In this document: piece by piece, positions 7,821 through 18,663 of the stretch
Layout: each line of letters starts with the position of its first letter
How positions within the stretch are numbered: position 1 is the first letter of the stretch
From: Buttiauxella brennerae ATCC 51605
Lineage (GTDB): Bacteria; Pseudomonadota; Gammaproteobacteria; Enterobacterales; Enterobacteriaceae
NCBI RefSeq assembly: GCF_001654925.1
Contig: NZ_LXER01000007.1
Location: 1 to 64,000, forward strand
Length of the DNA stretch: 64,000 nt
Direction of reading: 5' to 3'
Position numbers and translations under genes: made by a program
The notes under the pieces: generated by a model
The model's input: the letters and a program-made list of their open reading frames with translations, nothing else
Told to the model about the DNA's origin: nothing
The model's database searches: none

Positions 7821-10800
7821 ATGGCGAAGTTTTTTATCGAGCGCCCTATATTTGCCTGGGTGCTGGCGATCATTTTGATGCTTGCTGGTGTGCTGTCCAT
7901 CATCAGTTTGCCGGTAGCTCAATACCCGACAATTGCCCCGCCTGCGATAGCTATTAACGCAACGTATCCAGGTGCTGATGCCAGTACCGTTCAGGACACA
8001 GTGACGCAAGTCATTGAACAGAATATGAACGGACTGGATAACCTGATGTACATGTCCTCAACCAGCGATGCCTCAGGCAGCGTGGGTTTAACACTGACCT
8101 TCAAATCAGGCACCGATCCTGATATTGCTCAGGTCCAGGTGCAAAACAAACTTCAGCTCGCCATGCCTCTGTTGCCACAAGAAGTGCAGCAACAGGGGAT
8201 CAGCGTGAAAAAATCCTCCAGTAGTTTCCTGATGGTTGCCGGTTTTATTTCTCAGGATGGCAGCATGAGTCAGGATGATATTGCTGACTATATTTCGTCC
8301 AATATCAAAGACCCTATCAGTCGCACGGCCGGGGTAGGGGATGTGCAGCTTTTTGGCGCTCAATACGCGATGCGCATCTGGCTTGATCCTAATGAATTGA
8401 ATAAATACCAGTTAACCACGCTTGATGTGGTTAACCAGATCAAAACTCAAAACGCGCAGGTAGCAGCCGGGCAGCTCGGTGGAACGCCAGCAGTTGCTGA
8501 CCAACAGCTCAATGCGTCAATTATTGCTCAGACTCGTCTGCGTGACCCGGAACAGTTCGGCCACATTCTCCTGAAAGTGCAACCCAACGGTGCGAAAGTT
8601 GAATTGCGTGATGTCGGTCGCATCGAACTGGGTGGAGAAAACTACAACGTTATCGCCCGCTATAACGGCAAGCCAGCCGCAGGTCTGGGCATTAAATTAG
8701 CAACCGGTGCCAATGCTCTGGACGCCGCCAAAGCGGTGCAGGAACAAATGGCGCGGCTGCAACCCTATTTCCCGCACGGGTTGAACGTGGTGTACACCTA
8801 TGACACTACGCCATTCATCAAAATATCCATTCGCGAAGTGTTTAAAACGCTGCTGGAAGCCATCGTTCTGGTGTTCCTGGTCATGTATCTGTTTTTGCAG
8901 AACCTCCGTGCCACCTTGATTCCCACGATTGCCGTGCCGGTTGTTTTGTTGGGCACCTTTGCCGTGCTTTCTGCGTTTGGTTACTCCATCAATACCTTAA
9001 CGATGTTCGGCATGGTTCTGGCGATAGGCTTGCTGGTGGACGATGCCATTGTGGTGGTGGAAAACGTTGAACGCGTGATGGTGGAAGAGGGATTGCCGCC
9101 GAAAGAAGCAACCCAAAAATCGATGGCGCAGATACAAGGAGCGCTGGTCGGTATCGCCATGGTGTTGTCGGCGGTGTTTATTCCAATGGCATTTTTCGGT
9201 GGCTCAACCGGGGTTATCTATCGCCAGTTCTCAATCACCATTGTTTCAGCAATGGCGTTATCTGTCCTGGTTGCGCTGATCCTGACACCGGCATTGTGCG
9301 CGACACTGCTCAGGCCTGTTGCCAAAGGTAGCCACGGCAAAACCACCGGGATTTTTGGCTGGTTTAATGCCCGCTTCGAGCAAAGCACAAACCATTACAC
9401 CTCCAGTGTGAAACTGATCCTGCGCCGTACCGGGCGTTACATGCTGCTGTACGTGCTGATTGTGGTTGGCATGGCGCTTTTGTTCCTGCGTTTACCGACC
9501 TCATTTTTACCCGAGGAAGATCAGGGTGTGTTCCTCACCATGGTGACGCTGCCCGCAGGGGCAACTCAGGCCAGAACTGAGAAAATCATGGAACAGATCA
9601 CCCAGTACTATTTGACCAAAGAATCAGCCAACGTCGAATCGGTATTCACCGTTAACGGCTTCAGTTTCAGTGGTAAAGGGCAGAATAACGGCCTGGCGTT
9701 TGTGCGCCTGAAAGACTGGGATAAGCGCAAGGGTAAGGAGAATGAAGTCGAGGCGATTGTTGGCCGCGCTACGCGTGCCTTTAGCCAGATTCACGACGGA
9801 ATGGTGTTCGCCTTTAACCTGCCTGCAATCACTGAATTGGGTACGGCGACCGGGTTCGATTTTGAATTGATCGACCAGGCGAGCATGGGCCACAAAGCAT
9901 TGACGCAGGCTCGAAACCAGTTACTGGGTATGATCTCAAAACACCCGGATATGCTGGTGCGTGTGCGTCCAAACGGTCTGGAAGACACACCACAATTTAA
10001 GCTGGAAGTCGACCAGGAAAAGGCGCAGTCGCTGGGTGTTAGCATTTCAGATATCAACCAAACCATTGCTACCGGCCTGGGAAGTACTTACGCCAATGAT
10101 TTCATCGATCATGGGCGCGTGAAAAAAGTATACCTCCAGGGTCGCGCGTCCAACCGCATGCTGCCACAAGATATCAACACCTGGTATGTGCGTGGCAGTA
10201 GTGGGCAAATGGTGCCATTCTCCGCGTTTGCAAACGCTCACTGGATTTACGGTTCCCCGCGTCTTGAGCGCTACAACGGTCTGCCTTCCATGGAGATCCT
10301 GGGAGAAGCTACGCCCGGTAAGAGTACCGGTGAAGCCATGCTGTTGATGGAAGATCTGGCAGCGAAATTACCTGCCGGGATTGGTTTTGACTGGACCGGT
10401 ATGTCTTATCAGGAACGTTTGTCCGGCAACCAGGCACCTGCGTTGTATGCCATCTCTTTACTCGTCGTCTTCTTATGCCTGGCCGCACTGTATGAAAGCT
10501 GGTCAATTCCTTTCTCGGTCATGTTGGTGGTGCCGCTCGGCGTGGTGGGTGCACTGCTGGCCGCATCGCTGCGCGGTTTGAATAACGACGTCTATTTCCA
10601 GGTCGGGTTGTTGACCACCATCGGCCTGTCGGCAAAGAACGCAATTCTTATCGTCGAGTTCGCCAAAGATCTTATGGACAAAGAAGGCAAAGGGTTAATT
10701 GAGGCCACGCTCGACGCGGTGCGTATGCGCCTGCGCCCAATTTTAATGACTTCGCTGGCCTTTATTCTCGGCGTCATGCCGCTGGTGATCAGCAGTGGGG

Positions 10801-10931
10801 CAGGGAGTGGTGCGCAAAATGCCGTGGGTACCGGTGTGATGGGCGGGATGGTTTCCGCCACGCTGTTAGCCGTGTTTTTTGTCCCGGTATTTTTTGTCGT
10901 GATAAGCCGTCGCTTCGGTAAGGCGAAATAA
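7821..10931 (+). CDS. RND multidrug efflux pump, AcrB/AcrF type (first copy)
   Basis: This 1036-residue inner-membrane RND transporter (HAE1 family) works as a homotrimer with a periplasmic adaptor and TolC. It starts with the canonical [20 protein letters not shown] helix. The proton-relay Asp pair is present ([18 protein letters not shown], near 400-417), as is the TM10 Lys ([16 protein letters not shown]). The phenylalanines of the drug path in [14 protein letters not shown] are kept. It precedes the adaptor gene instead of following it, and a second pump follows the adaptor. Very similar DNA stretches in the two pumps (for example around 9020 and 13430) suggest duplication or gene conversion. 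Confidence 0.93.
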   Translation: MAKFFIERPIFAWVLAIILMLAGVLSIISLPVAQYPTIAPPAIAINATYPGADASTVQDTVTQVIEQNMNGLDNLMYMSSTSDASGSVGLTLTFKSGTDPDIAQVQVQNKLQLAMPLLPQEVQQQGISVKKSSSSFLMVAGFISQDGSMSQDDIADYISSNIKDPISRTAGVGDVQLFGAQYAMRIWLDPNELNKYQLTTLDVVNQIKTQNAQVAAGQLGGTPAVADQQLNASIIAQTRLRDPEQFGHILLKVQPNGAKVELRDVGRIELGGENYNVIARYNGKPAAGLGIKLATGANALDAAKAVQEQMARLQPYFPHGLNVVYTYDTTPFIKISIREVFKTLLEAIVLVFLVMYLFLQNLRATLIPTIAVPVVLLGTFAVLSAFGYSINTLTMFGMVLAIGLLVDDAIVVVENVERVMVEEGLPPKEATQKSMAQIQGALVGIAMVLSAVFIPMAFFGGSTGVIYRQFSITIVSAMALSVLVALILTPALCATLLRPVAKGSHGKTTGIFGWFNARFEQSTNHYTSSVKLILRRTGRYMLLYVLIVVGMALLFLRLPTSFLPEEDQGVFLTMVTLPAGATQARTEKIMEQITQYYLTKESANVESVFTVNGFSFSGKGQNNGLAFVRLKDWDKRKGKENEVEAIVGRATRAFSQIHDGMVFAFNLPAITELGTATGFDFELIDQASMGHKALTQARNQLLGMISKHPDMLVRVRPNGLEDTPQFKLEVDQEKAQSLGVSISDINQTIATGLGSTYANDFIDHGRVKKVYLQGRASNRMLPQDINTWYVRGSSGQMVPFSAFANAHWIYGSPRLERYNGLPSMEILGEATPGKSTGEAMLLMEDLAAKLPAGIGFDWTGMSYQERLSGNQAPALYAISLLVVFLCLAALYESWSIPFSVMLVVPLGVVGALLAASLRGLNNDVYFQVGLLTTIGLSAKNAILIVEFAKDLMDKEGKGLIEATLDAVRMRLRPILMTSLAFILGVMPLVISSGAGSGAQNAVGTGVMGGMVSATLLAVFFVPVFFVVISRRFGKAK

Positions 10932-11051
10932 CAGGAATACGTCGCCGGTGAGGTTTGCATTTGCGCATCGGCGGCAAGTTTTTACTTCAAGAGTCTGGCC
11001 TGGTGCCGCGCTTACGGATGCCAGTACGCTTTGTTTTATTAAGGAATAGTA

Positions 11052-12206
11052 ATGAAGAAATACGGTGAGTTCATCATCCTGCCTTCTGTGCTTTTACTCA
11101 CAGCGGGAGTATTAACGGGTTGTAATGATAAAGGCGATGAAAAGGCGCAAGCGCCTGCGCCGCAAGTCAATGTGTATACCGTTAAAGCAGCGCCGTTGGC
11201 TGTGACGACTGAACTTCCAGGGCGAACTGACGCCTTCCGTGTCGCTGAAGTTCGCCCACAGGTTAGCGGCATTATCCTGAAGCGTAATTTTGTTGAAGGC
11301 AGTGATATTGCGGCCGGCAATTCTCTGTATCAGATAGATCCGGCGCCTTATCAGGCGGCCTGGAACAGTGCGCAAGGCTCACTTGCCAAGGCACAAGCGG
11401 CTGCGAATATCGCACATTTAACCGTAAAACGTTACCTGCCGCTGCTTGGCACAAAATATATCAGCCAGCAGGATTACGATCAGGCCATCGCCAGTGCTCA
11501 ACAGGCTGACGCTGAAGTGAAAGCGGCAAAAGCAGATGTGGAAAACGCGCGTATTAATCTTGCATACACCAAAGTCTCATCACCTATCGACGGGCGTATT
11601 GGTAAATCGAATGTCACCGAAGGGGCGTTGGTCACCAATGGCCAGGCTTCATCGATGGCGACGGTGCAGCAACTCGATCCGATTTATGTGGATGTCACCC
11701 AATCGAGTAACGATTTTATGCAGTTAAAGCAGGCCGTTGAGAAGGGCAGTCTGCAAAAGCCCAACGGCAAAACCGCCGTACAACTGCTGATGGAAGATGG
11801 CCAGCCTTACCCGCAAAACGGTGAACTGGAGTTCTCCGATGTCACGGTCGATCAGACCACCGGTTCGATTACCTTGCGTGCTGTGTTCCCGAATCCACAG
11901 CACCAATTGCTGCCGGGCATGTATGTGCGCGCAAAAATTGACGAAGGCATTCAGCCTGAAGCGATGCTGGTGCCGCAACAAGGCGTAACCCGTAACCCAC
12001 GCGGTGATGCCACGGTGATGGTTGTCGCTGAAAACAATAAAGCTGAAGTCCGTGAAGTCACTGCACCGCAGGCGATTGGCGATCAATGGCTCGTCACCAA
12101 AGGCGTTAAGCCGGGTGACAAAATCATCGTCAGTGGGCTTCAACGCGTGCGTCCTGGAGTGGCTGTTCAGATAGTGCCGGACAGCGCTGCCGCCCAAACT
12201 CGCTGA
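11052..12206 (+). CDS. RND periplasmic adaptor lipoprotein, AcrA/AcrE type
   Basis: This membrane-fusion protein should bridge an AcrB-type pump to TolC. The 384-residue product begins with a lipoprotein signal ending in LTGC (Cys24). It then has the split lipoyl domain ([22 protein letters not shown] and later [24 protein letters not shown]), a helical hairpin between them, and beta-barrel and membrane-proximal domains toward the C-terminus ([18 protein letters not shown]). The sequence is nearest to E. coli AcrE/AcrA. It sits 120 bases after the first pump and 13 bases before the second, so it is tightly coupled to the second and perhaps shared by both. Confidence 0.93.
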   Translation: MKKYGEFIILPSVLLLTAGVLTGCNDKGDEKAQAPAPQVNVYTVKAAPLAVTTELPGRTDAFRVAEVRPQVSGIILKRNFVEGSDIAAGNSLYQIDPAPYQAAWNSAQGSLAKAQAAANIAHLTVKRYLPLLGTKYISQQDYDQAIASAQQADAEVKAAKADVENARINLAYTKVSSPIDGRIGKSNVTEGALVTNGQASSMATVQQLDPIYVDVTQSSNDFMQLKQAVEKGSLQKPNGKTAVQLLMEDGQPYPQNGELEFSDVTVDQTTGSITLRAVFPNPQHQLLPGMYVRAKIDEGIQPEAMLVPQQGVTRNPRGDATVMVVAENNKAEVREVTAPQAIGDQWLVTKGVKPGDKIIVSGLQRVRPGVAVQIVPDSAAAQTR

Positions 12207-12219
12207 GGTATTCTGGAGC

Positions 12220-15200
12220 ATGGCTAAGTTTTTTATTGAACGACCAATCTTTGCCTGGGTGCTGGCGATCATTTTGATGATCGCGGGCGCACTGGCCATT
12301 CTGCAGCTGCCCATCGCGCAGTATCCGACGATTGCACCACCGGCGGTTGCGGTAACCGCGACTTACCCAGGTGCGGATGCTCAAACGGTGCAGGATACCG
12401 TGACGCAGGTTATTGAACAGAACATGAACGGTATCGATAACCTGATGTACATGTCTTCCACCAGTGATTCTGCGGGTGGCGTGACCATTACTCTGACCTT
12501 TAAATCAGGTACCAGCCCGGATATTGCGCAAGTTCAGGTGCAGAACAAACTGCAACTGGCTATGCCGCTTTTACCGCAAGAAGTGCAGCAGCAGGGCATT
12601 AGCGTAGAAAAATCCTCAAGCAGCTTCTTGCTGGTTGCCGGTTTTATCTCTGATAACCCGTCGCTGACGCAGGATGATATTTCCGACTATGTAGCTTCGA
12701 GCATCAAAGATACCATCAGCCGTACCAATGGCGTCGGGGACGTGCAACTGTTCGGCGCGCAGTACGCGATGCGTATCTGGTTGAATGCTGATGCACTGAA
12801 CAAATATCAGCTCAACCCAGGTGATGTTGTCAATCAGCTAAAAATGCAGAACGACCAGGTTGCCGCAGGGCAGCTCGGTGGCACGCCTGCGGTTAAAAAT
12901 CAGCAGCTTAACGCTTCGATCATTGCACAGACTCGCTTAAAGGACCCGGCTGAATTTGGCAAGGTCACGATGAAAGTGAACCCGGATGGCTCGGTCGTTC
13001 ATCTTAGTGATGTGGCACGCATTGAGTTAGGCGGTGAAAACTACAATACGGTGGCGAAAATTAATGGTCAGGCCGCTGCTGGCCTGGGTATTAAACTTGC
13101 CACAGGTGCGAATGCGCTGGATACCGCAGCGGGCATTAAGGCAAAACTGGCCTCACTGCAACCTTACTTCCCGCAGGGAATGAAAGTCGTTTACCCGTAT
13201 GACACCACTCCGTTTGTGAAGATTTCCATTCATGAAGTGGTGAAAACGCTGTTTGAAGCCATCATCCTGGTTTTCCTGGTGATGTACCTCTTCTTGCAAA
13301 ACCTCCGTGCGACTTTAATTCCCACCATCGCTGTACCGGTGGTGTTGCTGGGAACATTTGCTGTTCTTTCCGCGTTTGGCTATTCAATAAATACGCTCAC
13401 TATGTTCGGTATGGTCCTGGCGATAGGCTTGCTGGTGGACGATGCGATAGTGGTGGTGGAAAACGTTGAGCGCGTGATGGTTGAGGATAATCTCTCACCG
13501 AAAGAAGCGACGAAGAAATCGATGGGCCAGATTCAGGGCGCACTGGTCGGGATTGCCATGGTGCTGTCGGCGGTATTTATTCCGATGGCCTTCTTTGGTG
13601 GTTCGACTGGGGCAATCTATCGCCAGTTCTCGATTACGATTGTTTCGGCGATGGCGTTGTCCGTATTGGTTGCGCTTATCCTGACCCCCGCACTTTGCGC
13701 CACATTGTTAAAACCTGTTGATCCACAGGCGCATCAAAAAACGGGGTTCTTTGGTTGGTTTAACGATAAATTCAACCAGAGTGCACATCACTACACTGAC
13801 AGCGTCAGCAATATTCTGCGTAACACCGGGCGTTATCTGCTGCTGTATCTGATTATTGTTGCCGGAATGGCGGTTCTCTTCCTGCGTTTGCCAACATCAT
13901 TCCTACCCGAAGAAGATCAGGGTGTGTTTATGACGATGGTACAGTTGCCTGCCGGCGCAACGCAAGAAAGAACGCAGAAAGTGCTCGATCAGATAACGCA
14001 TTACTATCTTGATACCGAAAAAGCCAACGTTGAGTCCGTGTTTACCGTAAACGGTTTTAGCTTCAGCGGGCAGGGGCAAAACTCCGGGATTGCATTTATT
14101 AGCCTGAAGCCCTGGGATGAACGATCCGGCAAGGAGAATGCTGTCGGCGCCATTGTTGAACGTGCCACCAAAGCTTTCAGCAAAATTCGCGATGGTCTGA
14201 TATTCCCGTTTAACTTACCGGCAATTATGGAACTGGGCACGGCCACAGGTTTTGACTTTGAGCTGATAGACCAGGCAAACCTTGGGCACCAACAACTGAC
14301 GCTTGCGCGTAACCAACTGATGGGGATGGTGGCCAAACATCCTGATATGTTGACGCGTGTTCGCCCGAACGGGCTGGAAGATACTCCGCAGTACAAGTTA
14401 GAAATCGATCAGGAGAAAGCGCAGTCACTCGGTATCAGCATTGCGGACATCAACCAGACGATTGCCAGCGCACTGGGCGGCACCTATGTGAACGATTTTA
14501 TCGATCATGGCCGCGTGAAGAAGGTGTATGTGCAAGCTGACGCCCGTTTCCGCATGTTGCCGCAGGATATCGACAATTTGTACGTGCGTGGCAGCAATGG
14601 GCAAATGGCTCCGCTTTCGGCGTTTTCATCTGCCCATTGGATGTATGGCTCACCACGCCTCGAGCGCTATAACGGTCTGCCATCTATGGAATTGTTGGGT
14701 GAGGCGGCACCGGGTAAAAGTACCGGTGAGGCAATGGTATTAATGGAAGATCTTGCCTCTAAATTGCCAACCGGTATTGGTTATGACTGGACCGGAATGT
14801 CGTATCAGGAAAGGCTTTCAGGGAATCAGGCGCCTGCGCTCTATGCCATCTCATTGGTGGTGGTGTTCTTGTGCCTGGCCGCACTCTATGAAAGCTGGTC
14901 GATTCCGTTCTCTGTCATGCTGGTGGTGCCACTGGGTGTGGTCGGGGCGCTGTTAGCCGCGGCGATGCGGGGAATGAATAATGACGTTTATTTCCAGGTG
15001 GGACTGTTAACGACAATCGGCCTGTCGGCTAAGAACGCCATTCTGATTGTGGAGTTCGCTAAAGACCTGATGGAAAAAGAAGGCAAAGGGTTAATCGAGG
15101 CCACGCTTGATGCGGTTCGTATGCGACTGCGTCCAATCCTGATGACGTCGTTGGCGTTTATTCTGGGGGTTATGCCGTTGGTATTAAGCAGCGGTGCGGG

Positions 15201-15333
15201 CAGTGGCGCTCAGAACGCTGTAGGTACTGGTGTTATGGGCGGGATGCTCTCAGCGACCTTACTGGCCATCTTCTTCGTACCGGTATTCTTTGTGGTGATA
15301 CGAGCACGATTTAGTAAGGGCAAGTCAGAGTAG
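12220..15333 (+). CDS. RND multidrug efflux pump, AcrB/AcrF type (second copy)
   Basis: This 1037-residue HAE1-family RND pump is complete from [20 protein letters not shown] to the end of TM12. It has the Asp-Asp pair in [18 protein letters not shown] and the Lys in [16 protein letters not shown], so it should be proton-driven and active. Residues such as SVEKSSSSF and [17 protein letters not shown] follow AcrB/AcrF more closely than the first copy does. It starts 13 bases after the adaptor gene and ends the operon just before a strong terminator. The two pumps are close paralogues along their whole length. Whether they form separate homotrimers or mix is unknown. Confidence 0.93.
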   Translation: MAKFFIERPIFAWVLAIILMIAGALAILQLPIAQYPTIAPPAVAVTATYPGADAQTVQDTVTQVIEQNMNGIDNLMYMSSTSDSAGGVTITLTFKSGTSPDIAQVQVQNKLQLAMPLLPQEVQQQGISVEKSSSSFLLVAGFISDNPSLTQDDISDYVASSIKDTISRTNGVGDVQLFGAQYAMRIWLNADALNKYQLNPGDVVNQLKMQNDQVAAGQLGGTPAVKNQQLNASIIAQTRLKDPAEFGKVTMKVNPDGSVVHLSDVARIELGGENYNTVAKINGQAAAGLGIKLATGANALDTAAGIKAKLASLQPYFPQGMKVVYPYDTTPFVKISIHEVVKTLFEAIILVFLVMYLFLQNLRATLIPTIAVPVVLLGTFAVLSAFGYSINTLTMFGMVLAIGLLVDDAIVVVENVERVMVEDNLSPKEATKKSMGQIQGALVGIAMVLSAVFIPMAFFGGSTGAIYRQFSITIVSAMALSVLVALILTPALCATLLKPVDPQAHQKTGFFGWFNDKFNQSAHHYTDSVSNILRNTGRYLLLYLIIVAGMAVLFLRLPTSFLPEEDQGVFMTMVQLPAGATQERTQKVLDQITHYYLDTEKANVESVFTVNGFSFSGQGQNSGIAFISLKPWDERSGKENAVGAIVERATKAFSKIRDGLIFPFNLPAIMELGTATGFDFELIDQANLGHQQLTLARNQLMGMVAKHPDMLTRVRPNGLEDTPQYKLEIDQEKAQSLGISIADINQTIASALGGTYVNDFIDHGRVKKVYVQADARFRMLPQDIDNLYVRGSNGQMAPLSAFSSAHWMYGSPRLERYNGLPSMELLGEAAPGKSTGEAMVLMEDLASKLPTGIGYDWTGMSYQERLSGNQAPALYAISLVVVFLCLAALYESWSIPFSVMLVVPLGVVGALLAAAMRGMNNDVYFQVGLLTTIGLSAKNAILIVEFAKDLMEKEGKGLIEATLDAVRMRLRPILMTSLAFILGVMPLVLSSGAGSGAQNAVGTGVMGGMLSATLLAIFFVPVFFVVIRARFSKGKSE

Positions 15334-15352
15334 AATGTAGAGTGGAACGATC

Positions 15353-15380
15353 AAGCCCGAACTTAGGTTCGGGTTTTTTT
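15353..15380 (+). terminator. Rho-independent terminator of the RND operon
   Basis: AAGCCCGAAC and GTTCGGG stem arms around a TTAG loop, followed by seven T, 20 bases after the second pump's stop. Confidence 0.9.
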
Positions 15381-15406
15381 ATGTTTGTTTTGGTGAATGA
15401 CAGACG

Positions 15407-15438
15407 AAAAAAAAGTCTGAACGTGAATTCAGACTTTC
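15407..15438 (-). terminator. Terminator downstream of tRNA-Ser copy 1
   Basis: Read on the minus strand, AAAGTCTGAA pairs with TTCAGACTTT and is followed by a T run. The same module recurs at 15709-15737 and 15892-15921. Confidence 0.85.
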
Positions 15439-15448
15439 TCTTGGAATA

Positions 15449-15536
15449 TGGCGGTGAGAGAGGGGTTCGAACCCTCGATACGTTGCCGTATACACACTTT
15501 CCAGGCGTGCTCCTTCAGCCACTCGGACACCTCACC
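15449..15536 (-). tRNA. serX: tRNA-Ser(GGA), copy 1
   Basis: The minus strand encodes an 88-nt class II tRNA with encoded CCA end (15449-15451), acceptor arm GGTGAGG, a long variable arm (GTATACGGCAACGTATC) and TTCGAAC in the T loop. The anticodon context CCTGGAAAG gives GGA, reading UCC/UCU serine codons. It matches E. coli serX except for two T-stem pairs. It has its own promoter and terminator. Confidence 0.96.
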
Positions 15537-15577
15537 GTTTTGTTTCTGTTGCCAATATCAGGCGGCAACGGGGCGGT

Positions 15578-15606
15578 ACTATAGGGATTGAAGCCCATTC
15601 GGTCAA
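15578..15606 (-). promoter_or_regulatory. Promoter of tRNA-Ser copy 1
   Basis: On the minus strand: -35 TTGACC (15601-15606), 17-base spacer, -10 TATAGT (15578-15583), then a GC-rich discriminator ACCGCCCCG typical of stringently controlled stable-RNA promoters. Confidence 0.8.
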
Positions 15607-15708
15607 GTTTAATCTTCTGATTCTGTACCGTTTGGTCAAGGTGTGAACGATAAGCGTGTTTAAACAACATGCGAAGAAATTTTGATGGGATTTTACACAA
15701 ATGACAGG

Positions 15709-15737
15709 CAAAAAAAGTCTGAACGTGAATTCAGACT
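15709..15737 (-). terminator. Terminator of the tRNA-Ser partial repeat
   Basis: A second copy of the AGTCTGAA/TTCAGACT hairpin with a poly-T tail on the minus strand. Confidence 0.8.
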
Positions 15738-15871
15738 TTCTCTTGGAATATGGCGGTGAGAGAGGGGCTGACTGCGCTGCGCTTGCCCTACGGGCGTCAT
15801 GGCCGCAAGCGCCCCTGACGTCCAAATGCTGGCGCATTTGTCGAACCTCGGGTCGAGGGTTCTCACCCATC
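15738..15871 (-). repeat. tRNA-Ser 3'-end partial repeat with structured segment (rtT-like)
   Basis: On the minus strand this unit ends with the last 17 bases of the tRNA-Ser gene including CCA (15751-15767), plus the same 3' flank and terminator, but it is not a tRNA. Upstream of that end are three good hairpins: GAACC.../GGTTC (15843-15862), CAAATGC/GCATTTG (15823-15840) and GCGCTTG/CAAGCGC (15779-15812). The distance from the CCA end of copy 2 to this one is 182 bp. The arrangement recalls the 178-bp rtT repeats downstream of tyrT in E. coli, which carry the last ~19 bp of the tRNA. It is probably co-transcribed with tRNA copy 2 by terminator read-through. The function is unknown. Confidence 0.65.
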
Positions 15872-15891
15872 TCTCCACGGGTTTCGGGCGA

Positions 15892-15921
15892 AAAAAAAGT
15901 CTGAATGTGAATTCAGACTTT
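15892..15921 (-). terminator. Terminator downstream of tRNA-Ser copy 2
   Basis: Third copy of the AGTCTGAA/TTCAGACT hairpin with a poly-T tail on the minus strand; one loop base differs from the other two. Confidence 0.85.
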
Positions 15922-15932
15922 CTCTTGGAATA

Positions 15933-16020
15933 TGGCGGTGAGAGAGGGGTTCGAACCCTCGATACGTTGCCGTATACACACTTTCCAGGCGTGCTCCTTC
16001 AGCCACTCGGACACCTCACC
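15933..16020 (-). tRNA. tRNA-Ser(GGA), copy 2
   Basis: This 88-nt tRNA is identical in sequence to copy 1 as far as I can read, including the CCA end and GGA anticodon. It is followed on the minus strand by its terminator and then the partial repeat. It is preceded by its own promoter. E. coli K-12 carries a single gene at this place, so this is a local duplication. Confidence 0.96.
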
Positions 16021-16054
16021 GTTTTGTTGTTCCTTGACTACTGGAACGGGCGCT

Positions 16055-16083
16055 AATGTAGGGAAAAGTGTTGGCTGCGTCAA
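16055..16083 (-). promoter_or_regulatory. Promoter of tRNA-Ser copy 2
   Basis: On the minus strand: -35 TTGACG (16078-16083), 17-base spacer, -10 TACATT (16055-16060), discriminator AGCGCCCGT. The flank differs from that of copy 1, so the duplication does not extend far upstream. Confidence 0.75.
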
Positions 16084-16227
16084 TCCACTTTTCATTAATT
16101 CCGGCGTGTTTAGCCAAACTTCAAACAACTTGCTTCTTAAAACAGCAGTACACGCTGGTTTTTTATTACATGCATCTTATGTATTGTTAAGCTCTTGCAG
16201 CTAAGTCTAAGAATAAATGGAGAAAGC

Positions 16228-17169
16228 ATGGATATTATTTTTCACCACCCGACATTTGAGACGCAATCCTGGCTGGATGGGATGCAAAAACAACTTCCAG
16301 AAGCAAGGGTTCGCCAGTGGCATCCTGGAGATGACCAGCCTGCTGATTACGCGCTGGTCTGGCACCCGCCGGTAGAAATGCTCAGTGGGCGTCAGGCGCT
16401 GAAAGGGGTGTTTGCGTTAGGTGCGGGCGTGGATTCAATCCTCAGTAAACTTCAGGCTCACCCGGATATGCTGCCAAACGGTGTTCCACTCTTTCGTCTT
16501 GAAGACACCGGCATGGCGCTGCAAATGCAGGAATATGCCGTCAGCCAGGTACTGCACTGGTTCCGCCGGTTTGATGATTACCAGGCATTAAAGCAACAAG
16601 CAAAATGGCTGCCGCTGGAAGATTATCGTCGCGAAGACTTTACGATTGGTGTGCTCGGCGCGGGTGTGTTGGGTGGCAAAGTTGCGCAAAGCCTGGCGGC
16701 ATGGGGTTTCCCGGTGCGTTGCTGGAGCCGCAGTCATAAAAATTATCCCGGTATCACCAGTTTTGCAGGCCACGAACAACTGGGCGATTTCCTTAATGGC
16801 ACGCGCGTGTTGATTAACCTGTTGCCAAATACGCCGCAAACCGTGGGCATTATCAATCACCAGTTGCTTAACCAACTGGCAAACGATGCTTATGTGATGA
16901 ACCTGGCGCGTGGTGTGCACCTGGTCGAAAACGATCTGCTGGCAGCGCTTGAAAGCGGCAAAGTAAAAGGCGCCATGCTCGACGTGTTTGCTAAAGAGCC
17001 GCTGCCAGTGGATAGCCCATTGTGGAAGCACCCACGCATAGCCATTACGCCTCACCTGGCGGCGGTGACACGGCCTCAAGAAGCGATGGAATATATCGCG
17101 AAAACGATCCGTCAAATTGAGAACGGTGAATCACCGAGCGGACAAGTCTCGTTGCATAACGGTTATTAA
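16228..17169 (+). CDS. ghrA: Glyoxylate/hydroxypyruvate reductase A
   Basis: GhrA is a cytoplasmic D-2-hydroxyacid dehydrogenase that reduces glyoxylate and hydroxypyruvate with NADPH. The dinucleotide-binding motif [16 protein letters not shown] lies near residue 139. The catalytic Arg ([14 protein letters not shown]) and the late [11 protein letters not shown] His segment are present. The start at 16228 ([11 protein letters not shown]) gives 313 residues, against 312 in E. coli, and has a TGGAGA ribosome site; the upstream in-frame start at 16195 adds an unsupported tail. ycdX and ycdY follow, as in E. coli. Confidence 0.95.
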   Translation: MDIIFHHPTFETQSWLDGMQKQLPEARVRQWHPGDDQPADYALVWHPPVEMLSGRQALKGVFALGAGVDSILSKLQAHPDMLPNGVPLFRLEDTGMALQMQEYAVSQVLHWFRRFDDYQALKQQAKWLPLEDYRREDFTIGVLGAGVLGGKVAQSLAAWGFPVRCWSRSHKNYPGITSFAGHEQLGDFLNGTRVLINLLPNTPQTVGIINHQLLNQLANDAYVMNLARGVHLVENDLLAALESGKVKGAMLDVFAKEPLPVDSPLWKHPRIAITPHLAAVTRPQEAMEYIAKTIRQIENGESPSGQVSLHNGY

Positions 17170-17250
17170 TGCGATGCCCGGCCAGAGCCGGGCTAAAAAA
17201 CCAGGGAGATAACTGCTATCCTTGCGGGAAAGAGATAAAAGGAGAGAGCC

Positions 17251-17988
17251 ATGTATCCCGTTGACCTGCATATGCACACTGTCGCCAGTACCCACGCCTA
17301 TAGCACCCTTCATGACTACATCGCGATTGCTCAAAGCAAGGGTATCAAACTCTTTGCAATAACGGATCACGGCCCTGACATGGCAGATGCGCCCCATTAC
17401 TGGCATTTTGTGAATATGCGCATTTGGCCGCGGGTCGTAAATGGTGTGGGTATTTTGCGTGGCATCGAAGCCAACATTAAAAATACCGCTGGCGACATCG
17501 ACTGTACTGGCCCGATGCTGGATTCGTTGGATCTGATTATCGCCGGTTTCCATGAGCCTGTTTTCCCTCCGCAAGATAGCGCGACCCATACTGAGGCGAT
17601 GATTGCTGCCATGGCGAGTGGCAATGTCCACATCATCAGCCACCCGGGCAACCCAAAATTCCCGGTTGATATCCCTGCCATTGCACAGGCTGCGGCAAAG
17701 TATAATGTCGCCCTGGAACTCAATAACTCCTCGTTTACGCATTCGCGCAAGGGCAGTGGCCCGAACTGCCGTGCGATTGCCGCCGCAGTACGCGATGCCG
17801 GAGGTTGGTTAGCGTTGGGTTCTGACTCCCATACTGCATTTACCCTCGGTGACTTCGATGAATGCCGCAAAATTCTGGCCGAAGTTGAGTTCCCGGAAGA
17901 TCGTATTCTGAATGTTTCAGTCGGCCGTATGCTTGGTTTCCTCGAGTCTCGCGGTATGGCACCAATCGAAGAATTTTCCACACTTTAA
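17251..17988 (+). CDS. ycdX: YcdX, PHP-domain phosphatase
   Basis: YcdX is a 245-residue PHP-fold metal-dependent phosphatase with a trinuclear zinc site in the E. coli protein, required for swarming there. Metal-binding motifs are clear: [11 protein letters not shown] at the N-terminus (HxH), [22 protein letters not shown] and the late GSDSHTAF. The length equals E. coli YcdX. It has a GGAGAG ribosome site and is followed 23 bases later by ycdY, whose product is known to bind and activate YcdX. Confidence 0.94.
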   Translation: MYPVDLHMHTVASTHAYSTLHDYIAIAQSKGIKLFAITDHGPDMADAPHYWHFVNMRIWPRVVNGVGILRGIEANIKNTAGDIDCTGPMLDSLDLIIAGFHEPVFPPQDSATHTEAMIAAMASGNVHIISHPGNPKFPVDIPAIAQAAAKYNVALELNNSSFTHSRKGSGPNCRAIAAAVRDAGGWLALGSDSHTAFTLGDFDECRKILAEVEFPEDRILNVSVGRMLGFLESRGMAPIEEFSTL

Positions 17989-18011
17989 TTTCTACTTAAT
18001 GGATCGTTAGC

Positions 18012-18566
18012 ATGAATGAGTTTTCAATTATTTGCCGCATTTTAGGTTCGCTGTTCTACCGTCAACCTCAGGATCCGCTTCTGGTGCCACTGTTGACGAT
18101 GATCCGCGAAGGCAAACTGGCAGATCACTGGCCGCTGGAACAAGATGAGTTGCTGGTTCGCCTGCAACAAAGCTGCGATCCACAGCAGTTAGCCGCGGAT
18201 TATAATGCGCTGTTTGTCGGCGAAGAGTGCAGCGTGCCGCCGTACCGTTCAGCCTGGGAAGCGGGCACCAGCGAAGGTGAAGTGCGTGAGTTCCTCAAGC
18301 AGCGCGGCATGCCCCTTGCCGAAACGCCAGCCGATCATTTTGGCACCTTGTTGTTGGCCGCTTCGTGGCTGGAAGATCAGTCTCAAGAAGATGAGTTCGA
18401 AGCGCAGGTGCGTTTATTTGACGATTACCTGATGCCGTGGGCGGGCACATTCCTCGGCAAAGTCGAGGCACACTCGACCACTGCGTTTTACCGCACTCTG
18501 GCGTTGATCAGCCGTGAAGCCATCCAGGCAATGCGTGACGAGTTAGAAGAAGCTAATGAAGAGTGA
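18012..18566 (+). CDS. ycdY: YcdY, TorD-family chaperone of YcdX
   Basis: YcdY is a 184-residue all-helical chaperone of the TorD/DmsD redox-enzyme maturation family. In E. coli it increases the zinc content and activity of YcdX. The family signature is seen in EECSVPPYRSAWE near residue 76 and in ADHFGTLLLAASWL near residue 110. It is immediately downstream of ycdX with only 23 bases between them, which supports a shared operon. Confidence 0.93.
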   Translation: MNEFSIICRILGSLFYRQPQDPLLVPLLTMIREGKLADHWPLEQDELLVRLQQSCDPQQLAADYNALFVGEECSVPPYRSAWEAGTSEGEVREFLKQRGMPLAETPADHFGTLLLAASWLEDQSQEDEFEAQVRLFDDYLMPWAGTFLGKVEAHSTTAFYRTLALISREAIQAMRDELEEANEE

Positions 18567-18663
18567 TGTAAGTCACATTTAAAATGTAACGTTGAGTTTA
18601 GATCTACAAAAAATGTGCGGCAGATCGTAGTCGAGCTATAAGGCTCTGCTATGATATGCCGCT

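Noticed and set aside
11724-12314. 196-codon minus-strand frame across the adaptor and second pump
   Set aside because: It spans two strongly conserved genes and the gap between them, and has no recognisable content.
15342-16204. Several short open frames across the tRNA-Ser region on both strands
   Set aside because: They run through the tRNA genes and terminators and repeat because the DNA repeats; no ribosome sites or family similarity.
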